Below, in pieces: positions 1 to 6,027 of a stretch of 25,061 nt of DNA; the first letter of the stretch is position 1; each line of letters begins with the position of its first letter. The notes under the pieces were generated by a model. The model saw only the letters and a list, made by a program, of their open reading frames with translations, made no database searches and had not been told where the DNA came from. Source of the DNA: a virus; IMG/VR virus record IMGVR_UViG_3300032116_001224, positions 1-25,061 of that record; one strand, 5' to 3'. A program made the position numbers and the translations under genes.

Positions 1-49
1 ATACTTCTAATGAGTTTCCGTTAATGATTTTATTTAAAAAATTTTCCAT
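1..49 (-). CDS. 5' end of a gene running off the left edge
   Basis: An ATG on the minus strand at 49-47 opens a reading frame without a stop for 16 codons to the window edge (begins MENFLNKIING). A purine-rich AAGGGATGG surrounds the start, after a long A run. The product cannot be identified from so few residues. It lies about 70 bases beyond the attC-like site at 119-206 and reads in the same direction as the cassette gene at 210-470, so by position it could be the gene of the next cassette. It may also be a chance start. Confidence 0.35.
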   Translation of the reverse strand, partial: MENFLNKIINGNSLEV

Positions 50-118
50 CCCTTTTTTTTCTTTTTGTTTTTCTGTTTAGTGTTCCAATTGGGCTTTATC
101 GTAAATAAGTCGGCACTT

Positions 119-206
119 CATATAACACGGGTTTGGCAAAATGGCTTTCAGACACACAAGCCAACGCACACAAGCCACTTCGCCAAGCCCGAAAACGTTA
201 GCAGTA
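119..206 (-). repeat. attC-like site A (cassette recombination site)
   Basis: Read on the minus strand the site runs from TACTGCTAAC (206-197) to GTTATATG (126-119). Between them an inverted repeat pairs CGGGCTTGGC (191-182) with GCCAAACCCG (137-128), with one wobble. An inner TGGCTT/AAGCCA pair lies at 142-147 and 158-163. The end motifs resemble the R box GTTRRRY and its complement in integron attC sites, and the length of about 88 bases is in the usual range. An 11-base direct repeat, CACACAAGCCA, occurs at 153-163 and 167-177. The assignment rests on pattern and structure only. Confidence 0.5.
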
Positions 207-593
207 AGTTTAAAAGGACTTAGTGCCATCATTTAGACTTTTAACTGCCAGACGTTTTCTTTCTGCATCTAACCAATCTTTAGGCGACATACCACTATTA
301 GCAAACTCTTTTGAATTAAGCATATCCAACGCTATTTCGACAGCGTGTAACTGATATTGTTTATCAGCTATCAAACCATCTAAATATTCATAGTAAGCCA
401 TTTGTGCTTCATACTCTGCTTGTGCTTGTCCTGCACATCCCATTTCGTAATCGTGTTGTTCTTGTGTCATTTGTATATTTGTTTTTAAGTTAATAATTCG
501 TGATAAAACCTACTGCTAACAGCACATAAGCAAAAGCCCAAATCCAACCGCACAATGCCAACACTATTTGTGCCTTCGCTTAGCTGCATCACG
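198..593 (-). mobile_element. Integron-like gene cassette
   Basis: On the minus strand this unit starts just inside the GTTAGCAG of site B (520-513), carries one small gene (470-210), and ends with site A a few bases after the stop codon. The first bases of the unit (GTTAGCAGTA, 520-511) are the exact reverse complement of the first arm of its own downstream site (TACTGCTAAC, 206-197). That relation is expected when a circular cassette carries a single attC. Single-gene content and an attC immediately 3' of the gene are also typical. No integron integrase is visible, so this would be an array lacking its integrase, or the edge of one. Confidence 0.45.
210..470 (-). CDS. Hypothetical protein, cassette gene
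   Basis: This 86-residue soluble protein has no recognised family. It is acidic and tyrosine-rich at the N-terminus (residues 8-33, several Y, E, Q and A), followed by a predicted helix and a basic stretch near residues 69-77. No signal peptide or membrane segment is seen. It is the only gene between the two attC-like sites, and its stop codon lies 3 bases before site A. It is separated from the phage operon by site B and by dnaB ending at 631, and it has no phage-type overlap with any neighbour. Its origin is therefore probably cassette rather than phage. Function unknown. Confidence 0.6.
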   Translation of the reverse strand: MTQEQHDYEMGCAGQAQAEYEAQMAYYEYLDGLIADKQYQLHAVEIALDMLNSKEFANSGMSPKDWLDAERKRLAVKSLNDGTKSF

Positions 594-600
594 TTATGCA
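513..600 (-). repeat. attC-like site B (cassette recombination site)
   Basis: On the minus strand the site runs from TGCATAAC (600-593) to GTTAGCAG (520-513). The arms GCAGCTAAGCGAAGGC (587-572) and GCTTTTGCTTATGTGC (537-522) pair over about 12 of 16 positions, with further G-U wobbles, leaving a loop of about 34 bases. Size and end motifs match site A, but the internal sequence differs, as is usual for attC sites, which conserve structure rather than sequence. Only 30 bases separate it from the dnaB stop codon. Confidence 0.5.
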
Positions 601-630
601 AATATAAAACTTGTTTCGATTTTTACAAAC

Positions 631-1944
631 TTAATTTACAAACTTAGTAAATTGATGAACAAATCCAACATTTATAAATCCGGTGCTTCCGTTTCTATTT
701 TTGGCATATATAAACTCAGCACGGCCTAATGTTGAATATCCGTTTTCGTCTTCCTGAATGCCATAATACTCCGGCCTGAATATAAATTGCACAATATCGG
801 CATCCTGCTCAATACTTCCTGATTCACGAAGATCGGAAAGCAATGGCCGTTTATCTCCACGTTTTTCGCACTCGCGGCTTAACTGAGAAAGCGCAATAAC
901 CGGCACATCTAATTCTTTTGCCAACGCTTTCAATCCCCTGGTTATACTTGATATTTCCTGCTCTCGGTTGCCGTTGCGGTCTTTTTCTCCGCGCATCAAT
1001 TGCAAGTAATCCACAACAACCATATCCAATCCGCTGTTTTTGGCTATTTTAATGCAATTGCGCCTCAAATCATGTATGGATAATGCCGGAGTATCGTCAA
1101 TGACCATGCGTAAATCGTACATTGAGCCTATTCGATTGTTCAAAATGTTCCAATCTAACTCAGATAAATTGCCGTTTTTTATCAGTTGCAGGTCAATATC
1201 TGCTTCTGCTGATAGCATCTTTTTTATCAATTGCCGGTCGCCCATTTCCAAACTGAACAACGCAACGGAATATCCATTTTTGGCAGCAAATAGCGCTTCT
1301 TGCAACGCAAATGATGTTTTGCCCATGCCTGGGCGAGCAGCTACAATAATCAAATCTGTTCGATTATACCCACCCATCAATCCATTTACAACGGAAACTG
1401 ATGATGGTATGCCGGTTATGCCTGAGTGCGCTGCACTTGCTTCAATTTCTTTGCGTGTATCAATTAATTGCTGCTTTAGTGTTTTGCGTTGACTTTGAAT
1501 ATTTAGAATGTGCAAAATTCGCTTATCAAAATCTTCAATAATCTGATAAGGATTGGCTGATTCATCGTATGCTATTTTTGAAACTTCGCTTCCAAGTTCA
1601 ATCAACTTGCGCAAAATGTACTTTTCCTGAATAATCCGACTGTGATGTTCAACGTGAGCCGATGATGCCACTCGCTGAGTAAATTGCGTGACCTCATAAG
1701 GGCCACCAACAATCTCCAGCTTGTTCAATTTTTTCAGCTCGTTTACAACTGTAAGAATATCAATTGGCTTTGCCTGATTGAATAATGATGCGCAGGCTTG
1801 GTATATAACCGCGTGCTTTTCAGAATAAAACATATCGGCAGCTAAAAAATCGCTCACTTTCAAATATGCGTCTTTTTCGAGCATAAGTGCGCCAATAACT
1901 GCTTCCTCTAATTCAATGGCCTGTGGTGGTATCTTGTTTATCAT
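631..1944 (-). CDS. dnaB: Replicative DNA helicase DnaB
   Basis: Hexameric 5'-3' helicase that unwinds the phage replication fork. The 437 residues are close to the usual DnaB length. An N-terminal DnaB domain (about residues 5-105) is followed by a linker and a RecA-like ATPase. Walker A is ARPGMGKTS (203-211), Walker B is VVVDYLQLM (309-317), the DLRESGSIEQDAD motif is at 371-383, and AKNRNGSTG at 414-422 holds the arginine finger region. Its ATG overlaps the stop of the DUF1376-type gene (ATGA), so the two are probably translationally coupled. It is the last gene of the leftward operon. The C-terminus is followed by a second copy of TTTACAAACTTA (622-633 and 635-646). A dedicated loader is not obvious; the upstream gene is the best candidate. 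Confidence 0.95.
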   Translation of the reverse strand: MINKIPPQAIELEEAVIGALMLEKDAYLKVSDFLAADMFYSEKHAVIYQACASLFNQAKPIDILTVVNELKKLNKLEIVGGPYEVTQFTQRVASSAHVEHHSRIIQEKYILRKLIELGSEVSKIAYDESANPYQIIEDFDKRILHILNIQSQRKTLKQQLIDTRKEIEASAAHSGITGIPSSVSVVNGLMGGYNRTDLIIVAARPGMGKTSFALQEALFAAKNGYSVALFSLEMGDRQLIKKMLSAEADIDLQLIKNGNLSELDWNILNNRIGSMYDLRMVIDDTPALSIHDLRRNCIKIAKNSGLDMVVVDYLQLMRGEKDRNGNREQEISSITRGLKALAKELDVPVIALSQLSRECEKRGDKRPLLSDLRESGSIEQDADIVQFIFRPEYYGIQEDENGYSTLGRAEFIYAKNRNGSTGFINVGFVHQFTKFVN

Positions 1945-2564
1945 GCTAATGGTTTGTAAAGTGGTTTATTTTGATTTTCGCTTTTAGAAGGCTTATGAGC
2001 CACCCAATTCAAAAAGTGGGACTTCACCTCGCTTGCTGCCTTAAAGTTGTCTGTAATGGCTAATTTAGCGGCAAATTCGTCAAATAGTTTAATTGCCTCG
2101 TCTTTCGATATTTTGTGGACCTTCTGAACGTACAGCCAAAATTCTTTTTGATTCCGGATGTTTGGCACTATGGTATTTTCAAAAAGTTCTCGCGTTACCT
2201 TTATTGTATTATTAATATCATTTATATTTTCATTTTCCATATGTTGAACATATGTAGAAGATATGTTATTGATATGTTTCTTACTTTTCCTATTGTTTGC
2301 TCTTGATTCTGAATACTTTGCGCGTTTTTCGCTTTCCTCTTTTAAGCGCTGATTAAAATAACCTTCCTCTGTTTTGACAAATTTTTCAAAAATGTCTTTA
2401 TCATATGAATTACATATGTAAATCATATCTTTTTCTGAAAGTATGCCTTTTTGGTGCTGAAGGCATAGTAGTCTGATGTACTTACCAACCTGCTCATCGG
2501 TCATTGTTAATGTGCCGGTAAGAAAGTCTGAAGTATATAATAAAAATGCTGGATCTTTTGCCAT
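1941..2564 (-). CDS. DUF1376-like replication protein (possible initiator or helicase loader)
   Basis: The N-terminus (MAKDPAFLLYTSDFLTGTLT, then MTDEQVGKYIRLLCLQHQKG) has the aromatic and leucine pattern of DUF1376-type phage replication proteins, a winged-helix-like domain found beside helicases. The 207 residues comprise this domain (about 1-85), a basic Asn/Lys-rich linker (about 87-120) and a helical C-terminal part (about 122-195). That layout resembles DnaD-type initiators. It is immediately upstream of dnaB with an ATGA overlap, which supports a role in helicase recruitment; that role is inference. The ATG lies only a few bases after the T-run of the hairpin at 2568-2609, and no Shine-Dalgarno is seen. 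Confidence 0.75.
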   Translation of the reverse strand: MAKDPAFLLYTSDFLTGTLTMTDEQVGKYIRLLCLQHQKGILSEKDMIYICNSYDKDIFEKFVKTEEGYFNQRLKEESEKRAKYSESRANNRKSKKHINNISSTYVQHMENENINDINNTIKVTRELFENTIVPNIRNQKEFWLYVQKVHKISKDEAIKLFDEFAAKLAITDNFKAASEVKSHFLNWVAHKPSKSENQNKPLYKPLA

Positions 2565-2567
2565 AAT

Positions 2568-2609
2568 AAAAAAAATGCCCCGAAACGCTTAGGCCTTGCG
2601 AATCGGGGC
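2568..2609 (-). terminator. Intrinsic terminator or attenuator before the dnaB operon
   Basis: On the minus strand a perfect 7-bp stem, GCCCCGA/TCGGGGC (2609-2603 with 2583-2577), is followed by an A and an 8-base T run. The start codon of the next gene is at 2564-2562. Because the T run abuts the ATG, a promoter cannot fit between them, so the operon is expressed only by readthrough. An attenuator is therefore more likely than a simple end-of-operon terminator. Confidence 0.75.
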
Positions 2610-2629
2610 TTAAAAATTACCCAATTGAA

Positions 2630-2661
2630 ATGGCTTGCTTGGGCCTAATCAACCAAGCCAT
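2630..2661 (-). promoter_or_regulatory. Leader hairpin with loop complementary to the attenuator loop
   Basis: An 8-bp perfect stem, ATGGCTTG/CAAGCCAT (2630-2637 with 2654-2661), sits in the leader upstream of the terminator-like hairpin. Its loop contains GGCCTAA (plus strand 2642-2648), the exact complement of TTAGGCC (2589-2595) in the loop of the downstream hairpin. A kissing-loop or antiterminator pairing is possible. Experimental function is unknown. Confidence 0.5.
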
Positions 2662-2674
2662 CGTATTGTTAATG

Positions 2675-2705
2675 CAAATTTAACTATCTGCAATCATTTT
2701 CAAAA
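2675..2705 (-). promoter_or_regulatory. Promoter for the DUF1376-dnaB operon
   Basis: On the minus strand a -33 TTTTG (2705-2701) is followed after 18 bases by the -7 box TAAATTTG (2682-2675), a full match to the Bacteroidetes TAnnTTTG consensus. It overlaps the last codons of the winged-HTH gene. The predicted start is near 2670, giving a leader of about 100 bases that holds both hairpins. Confidence 0.6.
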
Positions 2706-2946
2706 CTTTTTTTGGTGTTTTTTTAGCATCCAAGGTGTAATCAATATAGCACCCGTGCGTACCAAATCTTGTTTTGAATTGCTTACGCTCTGCTTTAAAT
2801 ACCATACCATCACGCCTGAAATCTGCAATCCTGGTGGATAGCTTCATGGTTCCGGTCAATTTAAAAGCCGATAAGATGTTAAGCGTTTTGCCCTGCATAA
2901 ATAGTTTGAGGATCGCTTGTTTCTGTGTTTTTTGTTTCTGTGACAT
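2680..2946 (-). CDS. Small winged helix-turn-helix phage protein
   Basis: This 88-residue basic protein carries a helix-turn-helix over residues 5-50 (QKQAILKLFMQGKTLNILSA, then KLTGTMKLSTRIADFRRDGM). The pattern fits the HTH_39-like family of small phage DNA-binding proteins: an opening helix, a middle helix and a recognition helix ending in LSTRIADFRRDG. A beta wing (about 51-72) and a Lys-rich tail follow. It overlaps the DnaA-like gene by 68 bases in another frame. It probably binds DNA in replication or early gene control. The next promoter overlaps its 3' end. Confidence 0.7.
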   Translation of the reverse strand: MSQKQKTQKQAILKLFMQGKTLNILSAFKLTGTMKLSTRIADFRRDGMVFKAERKQFKTRFGTHGCYIDYTLDAKKTPKKVLKMIADS

Positions 2947-3355
2947 AAATATGTTGGATTAAAGATTTTGTTCTGTCGTAAGATAATTTGTAGTCCCATT
3001 CGTGTTTATAGTGAATTTGGAACATATCAAGCGTATGCAATATGCTGGTACGGTCGCGCTTCAGTATTTGCCCTATTTTTTTGGGATGGATGTGCATTTC
3101 TGAAAAAAGATACTGAGCCACCATTTCTCGGCAATTTGTAATTTCTGTTTTGCGGGATGGCGATATTAGTTTAAACTTTGGCACTTCCATCACATCGCAA
3201 AACATTTGTATCACTTCTGATATTTCCTGCGTTTCATGGGTTGGCTCAACCAATTCATAGTATATGCGCACCGGCTTGCGTGCAATAACGGATAGCTTTA
3301 TTTTTGTGTTAGATATAATCTTGTCAATCTCCTCTTTTTGTCTTTGGGTAATCAT
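2879..3355 (-). CDS. Stand-alone DnaA domain IV-like origin-binding protein
   Basis: The 158-residue protein has, at about 64-115, the signature of the DnaA C-terminal DNA-binding domain: SPSRKTEITNCREMVAQYLF, then IGQILKRDRTSILHTLDM, the last part aligning with the DnaA-box recognition motif RDHTTVLH. The AAA+ domain of full DnaA is absent, so it cannot act as a complete initiator. Phages of Bacteroidota and others carry such domain IV-only proteins, which could mark a phage origin or compete with host DnaA; that is inference. Its start forms an ATGA overlap with the NinB-like gene, and its end overlaps the winged-HTH gene. Confidence 0.8.
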   Translation of the reverse strand: MITQRQKEEIDKIISNTKIKLSVIARKPVRIYYELVEPTHETQEISEVIQMFCDVMEVPKFKLISPSRKTEITNCREMVAQYLFSEMHIHPKKIGQILKRDRTSILHTLDMFQIHYKHEWDYKLSYDRTKSLIQHIYVTETKNTETSDPQTIYAGQNA

Positions 3356-3783
3356 AATTGAATTTGTGTTTGTTCGTTTGGATCAGGCACATGCACGTTA
3401 AATGTAGATGCAGCCCATTGTTGAATTTGTAAAATGTACTCCGCAAATTGCGTGGTGGTAAGTTCAGTTGTGCTTCTGATGCGTTGCGCAACCACCTCAT
3501 CCACGTTCACAATATCCACGGTTAAGAACTTGGCGCGAAGGATGTCATGCGTTTGCTCTCTGCTAAAATCATTGCCAAGTTGATTAAATGTGGCTTGCAT
3601 AATTGGCACAACACAGCCAAAGTAATAGGCGTTTTGCTCCAGGCTGCGCTTTTTCTTTGCCGTTTCAATAGTAACCGTTACGCGCTTGCCGGCCAAGGCA
3701 ACGCACCGCATTTGAATTTGATGGGGTGCGCTGGCCTTGATAATGCCGTCAGCGTTTGCAGTTGTTGTAAAGCTAAACCTCAT
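3352..3783 (-). CDS. NinB-like recombination protein
   Basis: The 143-residue protein carries KKRSLEQNAYYFGCVVPIM (about 44-62), the typical RSxEQNxYYxG motif of phage NinB/Orf-like recombination mediator proteins. A middle region with H79 and TTELTTTQFAEY (about 105-116) follows, then a C-terminal IQQWAASTFNVHVPDP (about 120-135) close to the family ending. NinB of phage lambda binds single-stranded DNA and helps recombination. It sits between an SSB-like gene and a DnaA-like gene, linked on both sides by ATGA overlaps, consistent with an early recombination/replication role. The family assignment is from motif memory. Confidence 0.7.
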   Translation of the reverse strand: MRFSFTTTANADGIIKASAPHQIQMRCVALAGKRVTVTIETAKKKRSLEQNAYYFGCVVPIMQATFNQLGNDFSREQTHDILRAKFLTVDIVNVDEVVAQRIRSTTELTTTQFAEYILQIQQWAASTFNVHVPDPNEQTQIQL

Positions 3784-4247
3784 AAAAGCGTTACAGCTAC
3801 TGAAGTGGTGGATGTTTTTTGTGGAGGATAAAGCGTAACAACGTCTCCGGTTTCTTCATCAATAACAACCTGTTGGCCTGATATTGATTTTAAAAATGTT
3901 TCACGTTGTTTCATTTGCTCTTTAATTTGCGCCTGCTTTATGGCCAATGATGTGTAGATTGTATCGTTTGTATGCGAATAATCATACTTTACGCCAACCT
4001 CTTTTACCTCAAACTTTGCCCCGTATTGCTGAAATGATTTGCCGTTTTTTTGCGCCTCATCAAGTGCATAAGGCATGGCAATTTTAATCATTTGCTCAAG
4101 TGCAGCTTCAATGGCTTTGAGGTTGCGCAATGTTTTGATAGGATCTGAGTAGCCTGATTCCATTTCTTCTTTGAACTTGGCTACAAATGCCCCCACCTCA
4201 TCTTTGGTGGCTGGCATTACTGATAATGTGCTTTCAATTGTTTGCAT
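3780..4247 (-). CDS. Hypothetical early protein (replication module)
   Basis: This 155-residue protein is mostly helical: residues 15-75 and 95-130 are rich in Lys, Glu, Ala and Gln and could form coiled coils. No catalytic motif, signal peptide or membrane segment is seen. Residues 75-90 (FQQYGAKFEVKEVGVKYDYS) look like a short beta hairpin. It lies between an SSB-like and a NinB-like gene, with 2 bases to the former and an ATGA overlap to the latter, so a supporting role in single-strand DNA handling is plausible. Gam-like nuclease inhibitors have comparable helical architecture, but I cannot show homology. Confidence 0.65.
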   Translation of the reverse strand: MQTIESTLSVMPATKDEVGAFVAKFKEEMESGYSDPIKTLRNLKAIEAALEQMIKIAMPYALDEAQKNGKSFQQYGAKFEVKEVGVKYDYSHTNDTIYTSLAIKQAQIKEQMKQRETFLKSISGQQVVIDEETGDVVTLYPPQKTSTTSVAVTLL

Positions 4248-4249
4248 AA

Positions 4250-4882
4250 CTAAAATGGTAAATCATCGTCAGACATTTCAATATTGCTTGAAGGCGCTTC
4301 GGTCACGTGCGGCTGCTTCTTTGCCATGTATTCTTTTGATTGGCGCACCTTGTCTTTTAAAAAATCAGGCAGCGCATCAAATGATTCCTGATCAAACTCC
4401 TCATGACTAAAAACAAATGTTTTGTTTACTTGTGCTGGGCATTGCATACCTTTTGGCATAGTTGACACAGATGCTATTTCAGCATAAGTCTTGCCGGTTG
4501 TTTTCGATGTTTTGTGGATGATGCTAATCATGCAAGGCACGCCAAGAAGTTTTGTAATGTCAAACGATTTGGCCTCATCCTCAGTAAAGCCTTTTCCGCG
4601 CCATGATTCTAAAAACTTGCGCAATGTGGCCTTTTCGTGCATGGAAAGTGTAAACTCTTTACTGATAGCGTGCGGCTGCTCTCCGTTTTCTTCTTTGAAT
4701 ACCTTGGTTTCGGTTGGCAGTTCCCAGGTGATGCGAACTTTGTTCAATTCTTTCTTTTCGCCCATCATGTTTTCAGTAATAGTACCGATGTGTACCATTG
4801 AATAGCAACGGGCAACATAAGTGCCTGCTGCAACCGGTTCGTAATTTGTGCCTCCTGTGGAGGTTGCTGTAATTGCTTTCAT
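4250..4882 (-). CDS. Putative single-strand DNA-binding-type protein with SSB acidic tip
   Basis: The 210-residue protein ends in DDDLPF, nearly identical to the DDDIPF tip by which bacterial SSB recruits replication and repair proteins. The body (about 15-150) is beta-rich (GTYVARCYSMVHIGTI, then KVRITWELP) and resembles phage replication proteins of the DUF669/NGO0469 type rather than a canonical bacterial SSB. A low-complexity tail with charged residues precedes the tip. Position in the early operon, next to NinB-like and DnaA-like genes, supports an SSB role. Single-strand binding itself is inference. Confidence 0.7.
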   Translation of the reverse strand: MKAITATSTGGTNYEPVAAGTYVARCYSMVHIGTITENMMGEKKELNKVRITWELPTETKVFKEENGEQPHAISKEFTLSMHEKATLRKFLESWRGKGFTEDEAKSFDITKLLGVPCMISIIHKTSKTTGKTYAEIASVSTMPKGMQCPAQVNKTFVFSHEEFDQESFDALPDFLKDKVRQSKEYMAKKQPHVTEAPSSNIEMSDDDLPF

Positions 4883-5154
4883 ATTGTATTATTGATAAAA
4901 AGGTTTAATGTGGTGTATTTGTTGCGTAAAAAGTATTCTTCAACACTTTCTTCGTAGGTTTGAGTAATGCCATCGCGGTCTATAAACTCATTCAATTTAT
5001 GTTCCTCGATAAACTTGCAAATCTTTTTCACCGTGGTAAGTTTTTGATAGACTTTATCTGAATTGTCAAAGTCATTCACATACTCAATGGCAATGTCACC
5101 GTTTATTGCAACGTCAAAATCGGTAACTACAAATTGTGGCATTTCAGTAATCAT
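4879..5154 (-). CDS. Hypothetical early protein
   Basis: This 91-residue acidic protein has no recognised family. The N-terminal half (residues 6-25) is beta-like with many Val, Ile and Asp; the rest is predicted helical (TTVKKICKFIEEHKLNEF at about 40-57). No cysteine pairs beyond C46, no signal peptide, no membrane segment. ATGA overlaps on both sides place it firmly in the early operon as its second gene. Function unknown. Confidence 0.6.
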   Translation of the reverse strand: MITEMPQFVVTDFDVAINGDIAIEYVNDFDNSDKVYQKLTTVKKICKFIEEHKLNEFIDRDGITQTYEESVEEYFLRNKYTTLNLFINNTI

Positions 5155-5480
5155 ACAATATCCTCCAACATTCTATTTTGAGGCTTGCGCGGCTTGGTTT
5201 GAAGTTGATTGAACACGATAGTAAAACGCTCCATTGCGCGATTGAATGACGCAAAGGCAAATGTGGTAACTTCTTCGGCTGATACTTCAGTAAGAAAATC
5301 ATCTTCTTTACTTAGCACCATGCTGTCATAACGTTCAACTTGTGCAGCCCAACCACCACTATGCACAGCAAGGCACAAATTTGGCGCGGCAATAATCCAA
5401 TACTTGTCGTGTTGGTCTTTAAAAAATGATGGGTAATGCGTAACCTCGCGCAACTCCCCGTTAATGTTCAATTGTGGCAT
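5151..5480 (-). CDS. Hypothetical early protein, first gene of the early operon
   Basis: This 109-residue protein has no recognised family. It begins with a beta-rich segment (residues 1-45, with KYWIIAAPNLCLAVHSGGW), then an acidic stretch (about 57-70, SKEDDFLTEVSAEEV) and a helical C-terminus ending in a basic patch (KPRKPQNR). It starts about 20 bases after the predicted start site of the promoter at 5504-5541 and is coupled to the next gene by ATGA. First genes of early phage operons often act on the host, but nothing in the sequence shows this. Function unknown. Confidence 0.6.
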   Translation of the reverse strand: MPQLNINGELREVTHYPSFFKDQHDKYWIIAAPNLCLAVHSGGWAAQVERYDSMVLSKEDDFLTEVSAEEVTTFAFASFNRAMERFTIVFNQLQTKPRKPQNRMLEDIV

Positions 5481-5503
5481 ATTTTTTTGATTAATTAGTG
5501 ATG

Positions 5504-5541
5504 CAAATGTACAGCAAGTTTCAGAAAACGCAAACTATTTT
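5504..5541 (-). promoter_or_regulatory. Early operon promoter with palindromic operator
   Basis: Minus strand: -33 TTTG (5534-5531), 19-base spacer, -7 TACATTTG (5511-5504), all matching the Bacteroidetes consensus. A palindrome AGTTT-N10-AAACT covers 5517-5536, overlapping the -33 and half of the spacer, followed by ATTTT (5537-5541). The same block (AAGTTT, ten bases, AAACTATTTT) occurs at the regulator promoter at 6002-6027. A protein bound here would block polymerase. Confidence 0.7.
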
Positions 5542-5583
5542 GTGCAAAAAATTATAACGCGCTGATAAATAGCGTAATATTTT

Positions 5584-5715
5584 TCACAACTTGCCCGTAT
5601 ACTTGCGTGATTTAGGCTGATCCATCATGCTCATAAGCCATCCGGCAGCCAAAACAAATGCGTACATGCCAGCACCTGTGGCCGCACATACAATGAGTAG
5701 TTTAATAAATTCCAT
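5584..5715 (-). CDS. 43-residue single-pass membrane protein
   Basis: Minus-strand ATG 5715-5713, stop 5586-5584. The product begins MEFIKLLIVCAATGAG and continues through a hydrophobic segment (residues 4-29) into a basic tail ending KSRKYTGKL. It therefore has one membrane span with the positive end probably cytoplasmic. It starts 20 bases after the HTH regulator stop, so it is likely cotranscribed with it. Small membrane proteins in phage immunity regions sometimes give superinfection exclusion; that role here is a guess. The start is supported by the operon context rather than by a Shine-Dalgarno. Confidence 0.6.
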   Translation of the reverse strand: MEFIKLLIVCAATGAGMYAFVLAAGWLMSMMDQPKSRKYTGKL

Positions 5716-5734
5716 TTCAATTAGTATTTAGGGG

Positions 5735-5983
5735 TTAACAACTTGATGTTTCAAAACAATCCACCACGCCATGCAGGTAATCAGTACTGCATTGCAATAT
5801 TTGTGCGCACTTGGCCACGTCAATATTGCGCTTGCGGCCGGTAAACATGTGGCTCACCGCTGCCTTTTTTGATGGAATCCATTGTTTGCCATAGTACAGC
5901 TTGCCAAATGCCTGCTGTGTCAATTTGTTCTGTGGGTTGCGCAGGTTATACTCACGCAATGCCTCTTTCAATTTTAGCTTCAT
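5735..5983 (-). CDS. Small Cro/CI-like HTH regulator
   Basis: The 82-residue protein is one helix-turn-helix domain: LTQQAFGKLYYG (21-32) as the first helix pair, KKAAVSHMFTGRKRN (39-53) as the turn and recognition helix, then IDVAKCAQILQCSTDYLHGV (54-73) as the typical closing helices of XRE/Cro-like domains. There is no dimerisation or cleavage domain, so it is Cro-like in size, but it could still act as the repressor. Its promoter at 5989-6020 puts the -7 box 5 bases before the ATG, predicting a leaderless mRNA. Its promoter carries the same palindrome as the early operon, so self-regulation and control of the early genes are likely. Confidence 0.75.
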   Translation of the reverse strand: MKLKLKEALREYNLRNPQNKLTQQAFGKLYYGKQWIPSKKAAVSHMFTGRKRNIDVAKCAQILQCSTDYLHGVVDCFETSSC

Positions 5984-5988
5984 GGGTA

Positions 5989-6027
5989 CAAAGCTAACTG
6001 AAAGTTTTAAAAAATCAAAACTATTTT
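5989..6027 (-). promoter_or_regulatory. Promoter and operator of the HTH regulator
   Basis: Minus strand: -33 TTTTG (6020-6016), 19-base spacer, -7 TAGCTTTG (5996-5989), start codon at 5983. The palindrome AGTTT-N10-AAACT lies at 6003-6022 and is extended by ATTTT (6023-6027), as at the early promoter. The start point falls at or within a base or two of the A of the ATG. The upstream part overlaps the 3' end of the spanin-like gene. Confidence 0.7.

Noticed and set aside
1040-1492. A 150-codon plus-strand frame opposite dnaB
   Set aside because: It lies fully inside the coding sequence of the helicase, has no family pattern, and follows the codon shadow of the minus-strand gene.
2675-2705. 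AGTTT-N10-AAACT at the dnaB promoter
   Set aside because: Only the AAACT half (2703-2707) is present; the partner half is absent, so this promoter is not counted in the proposed regulon.
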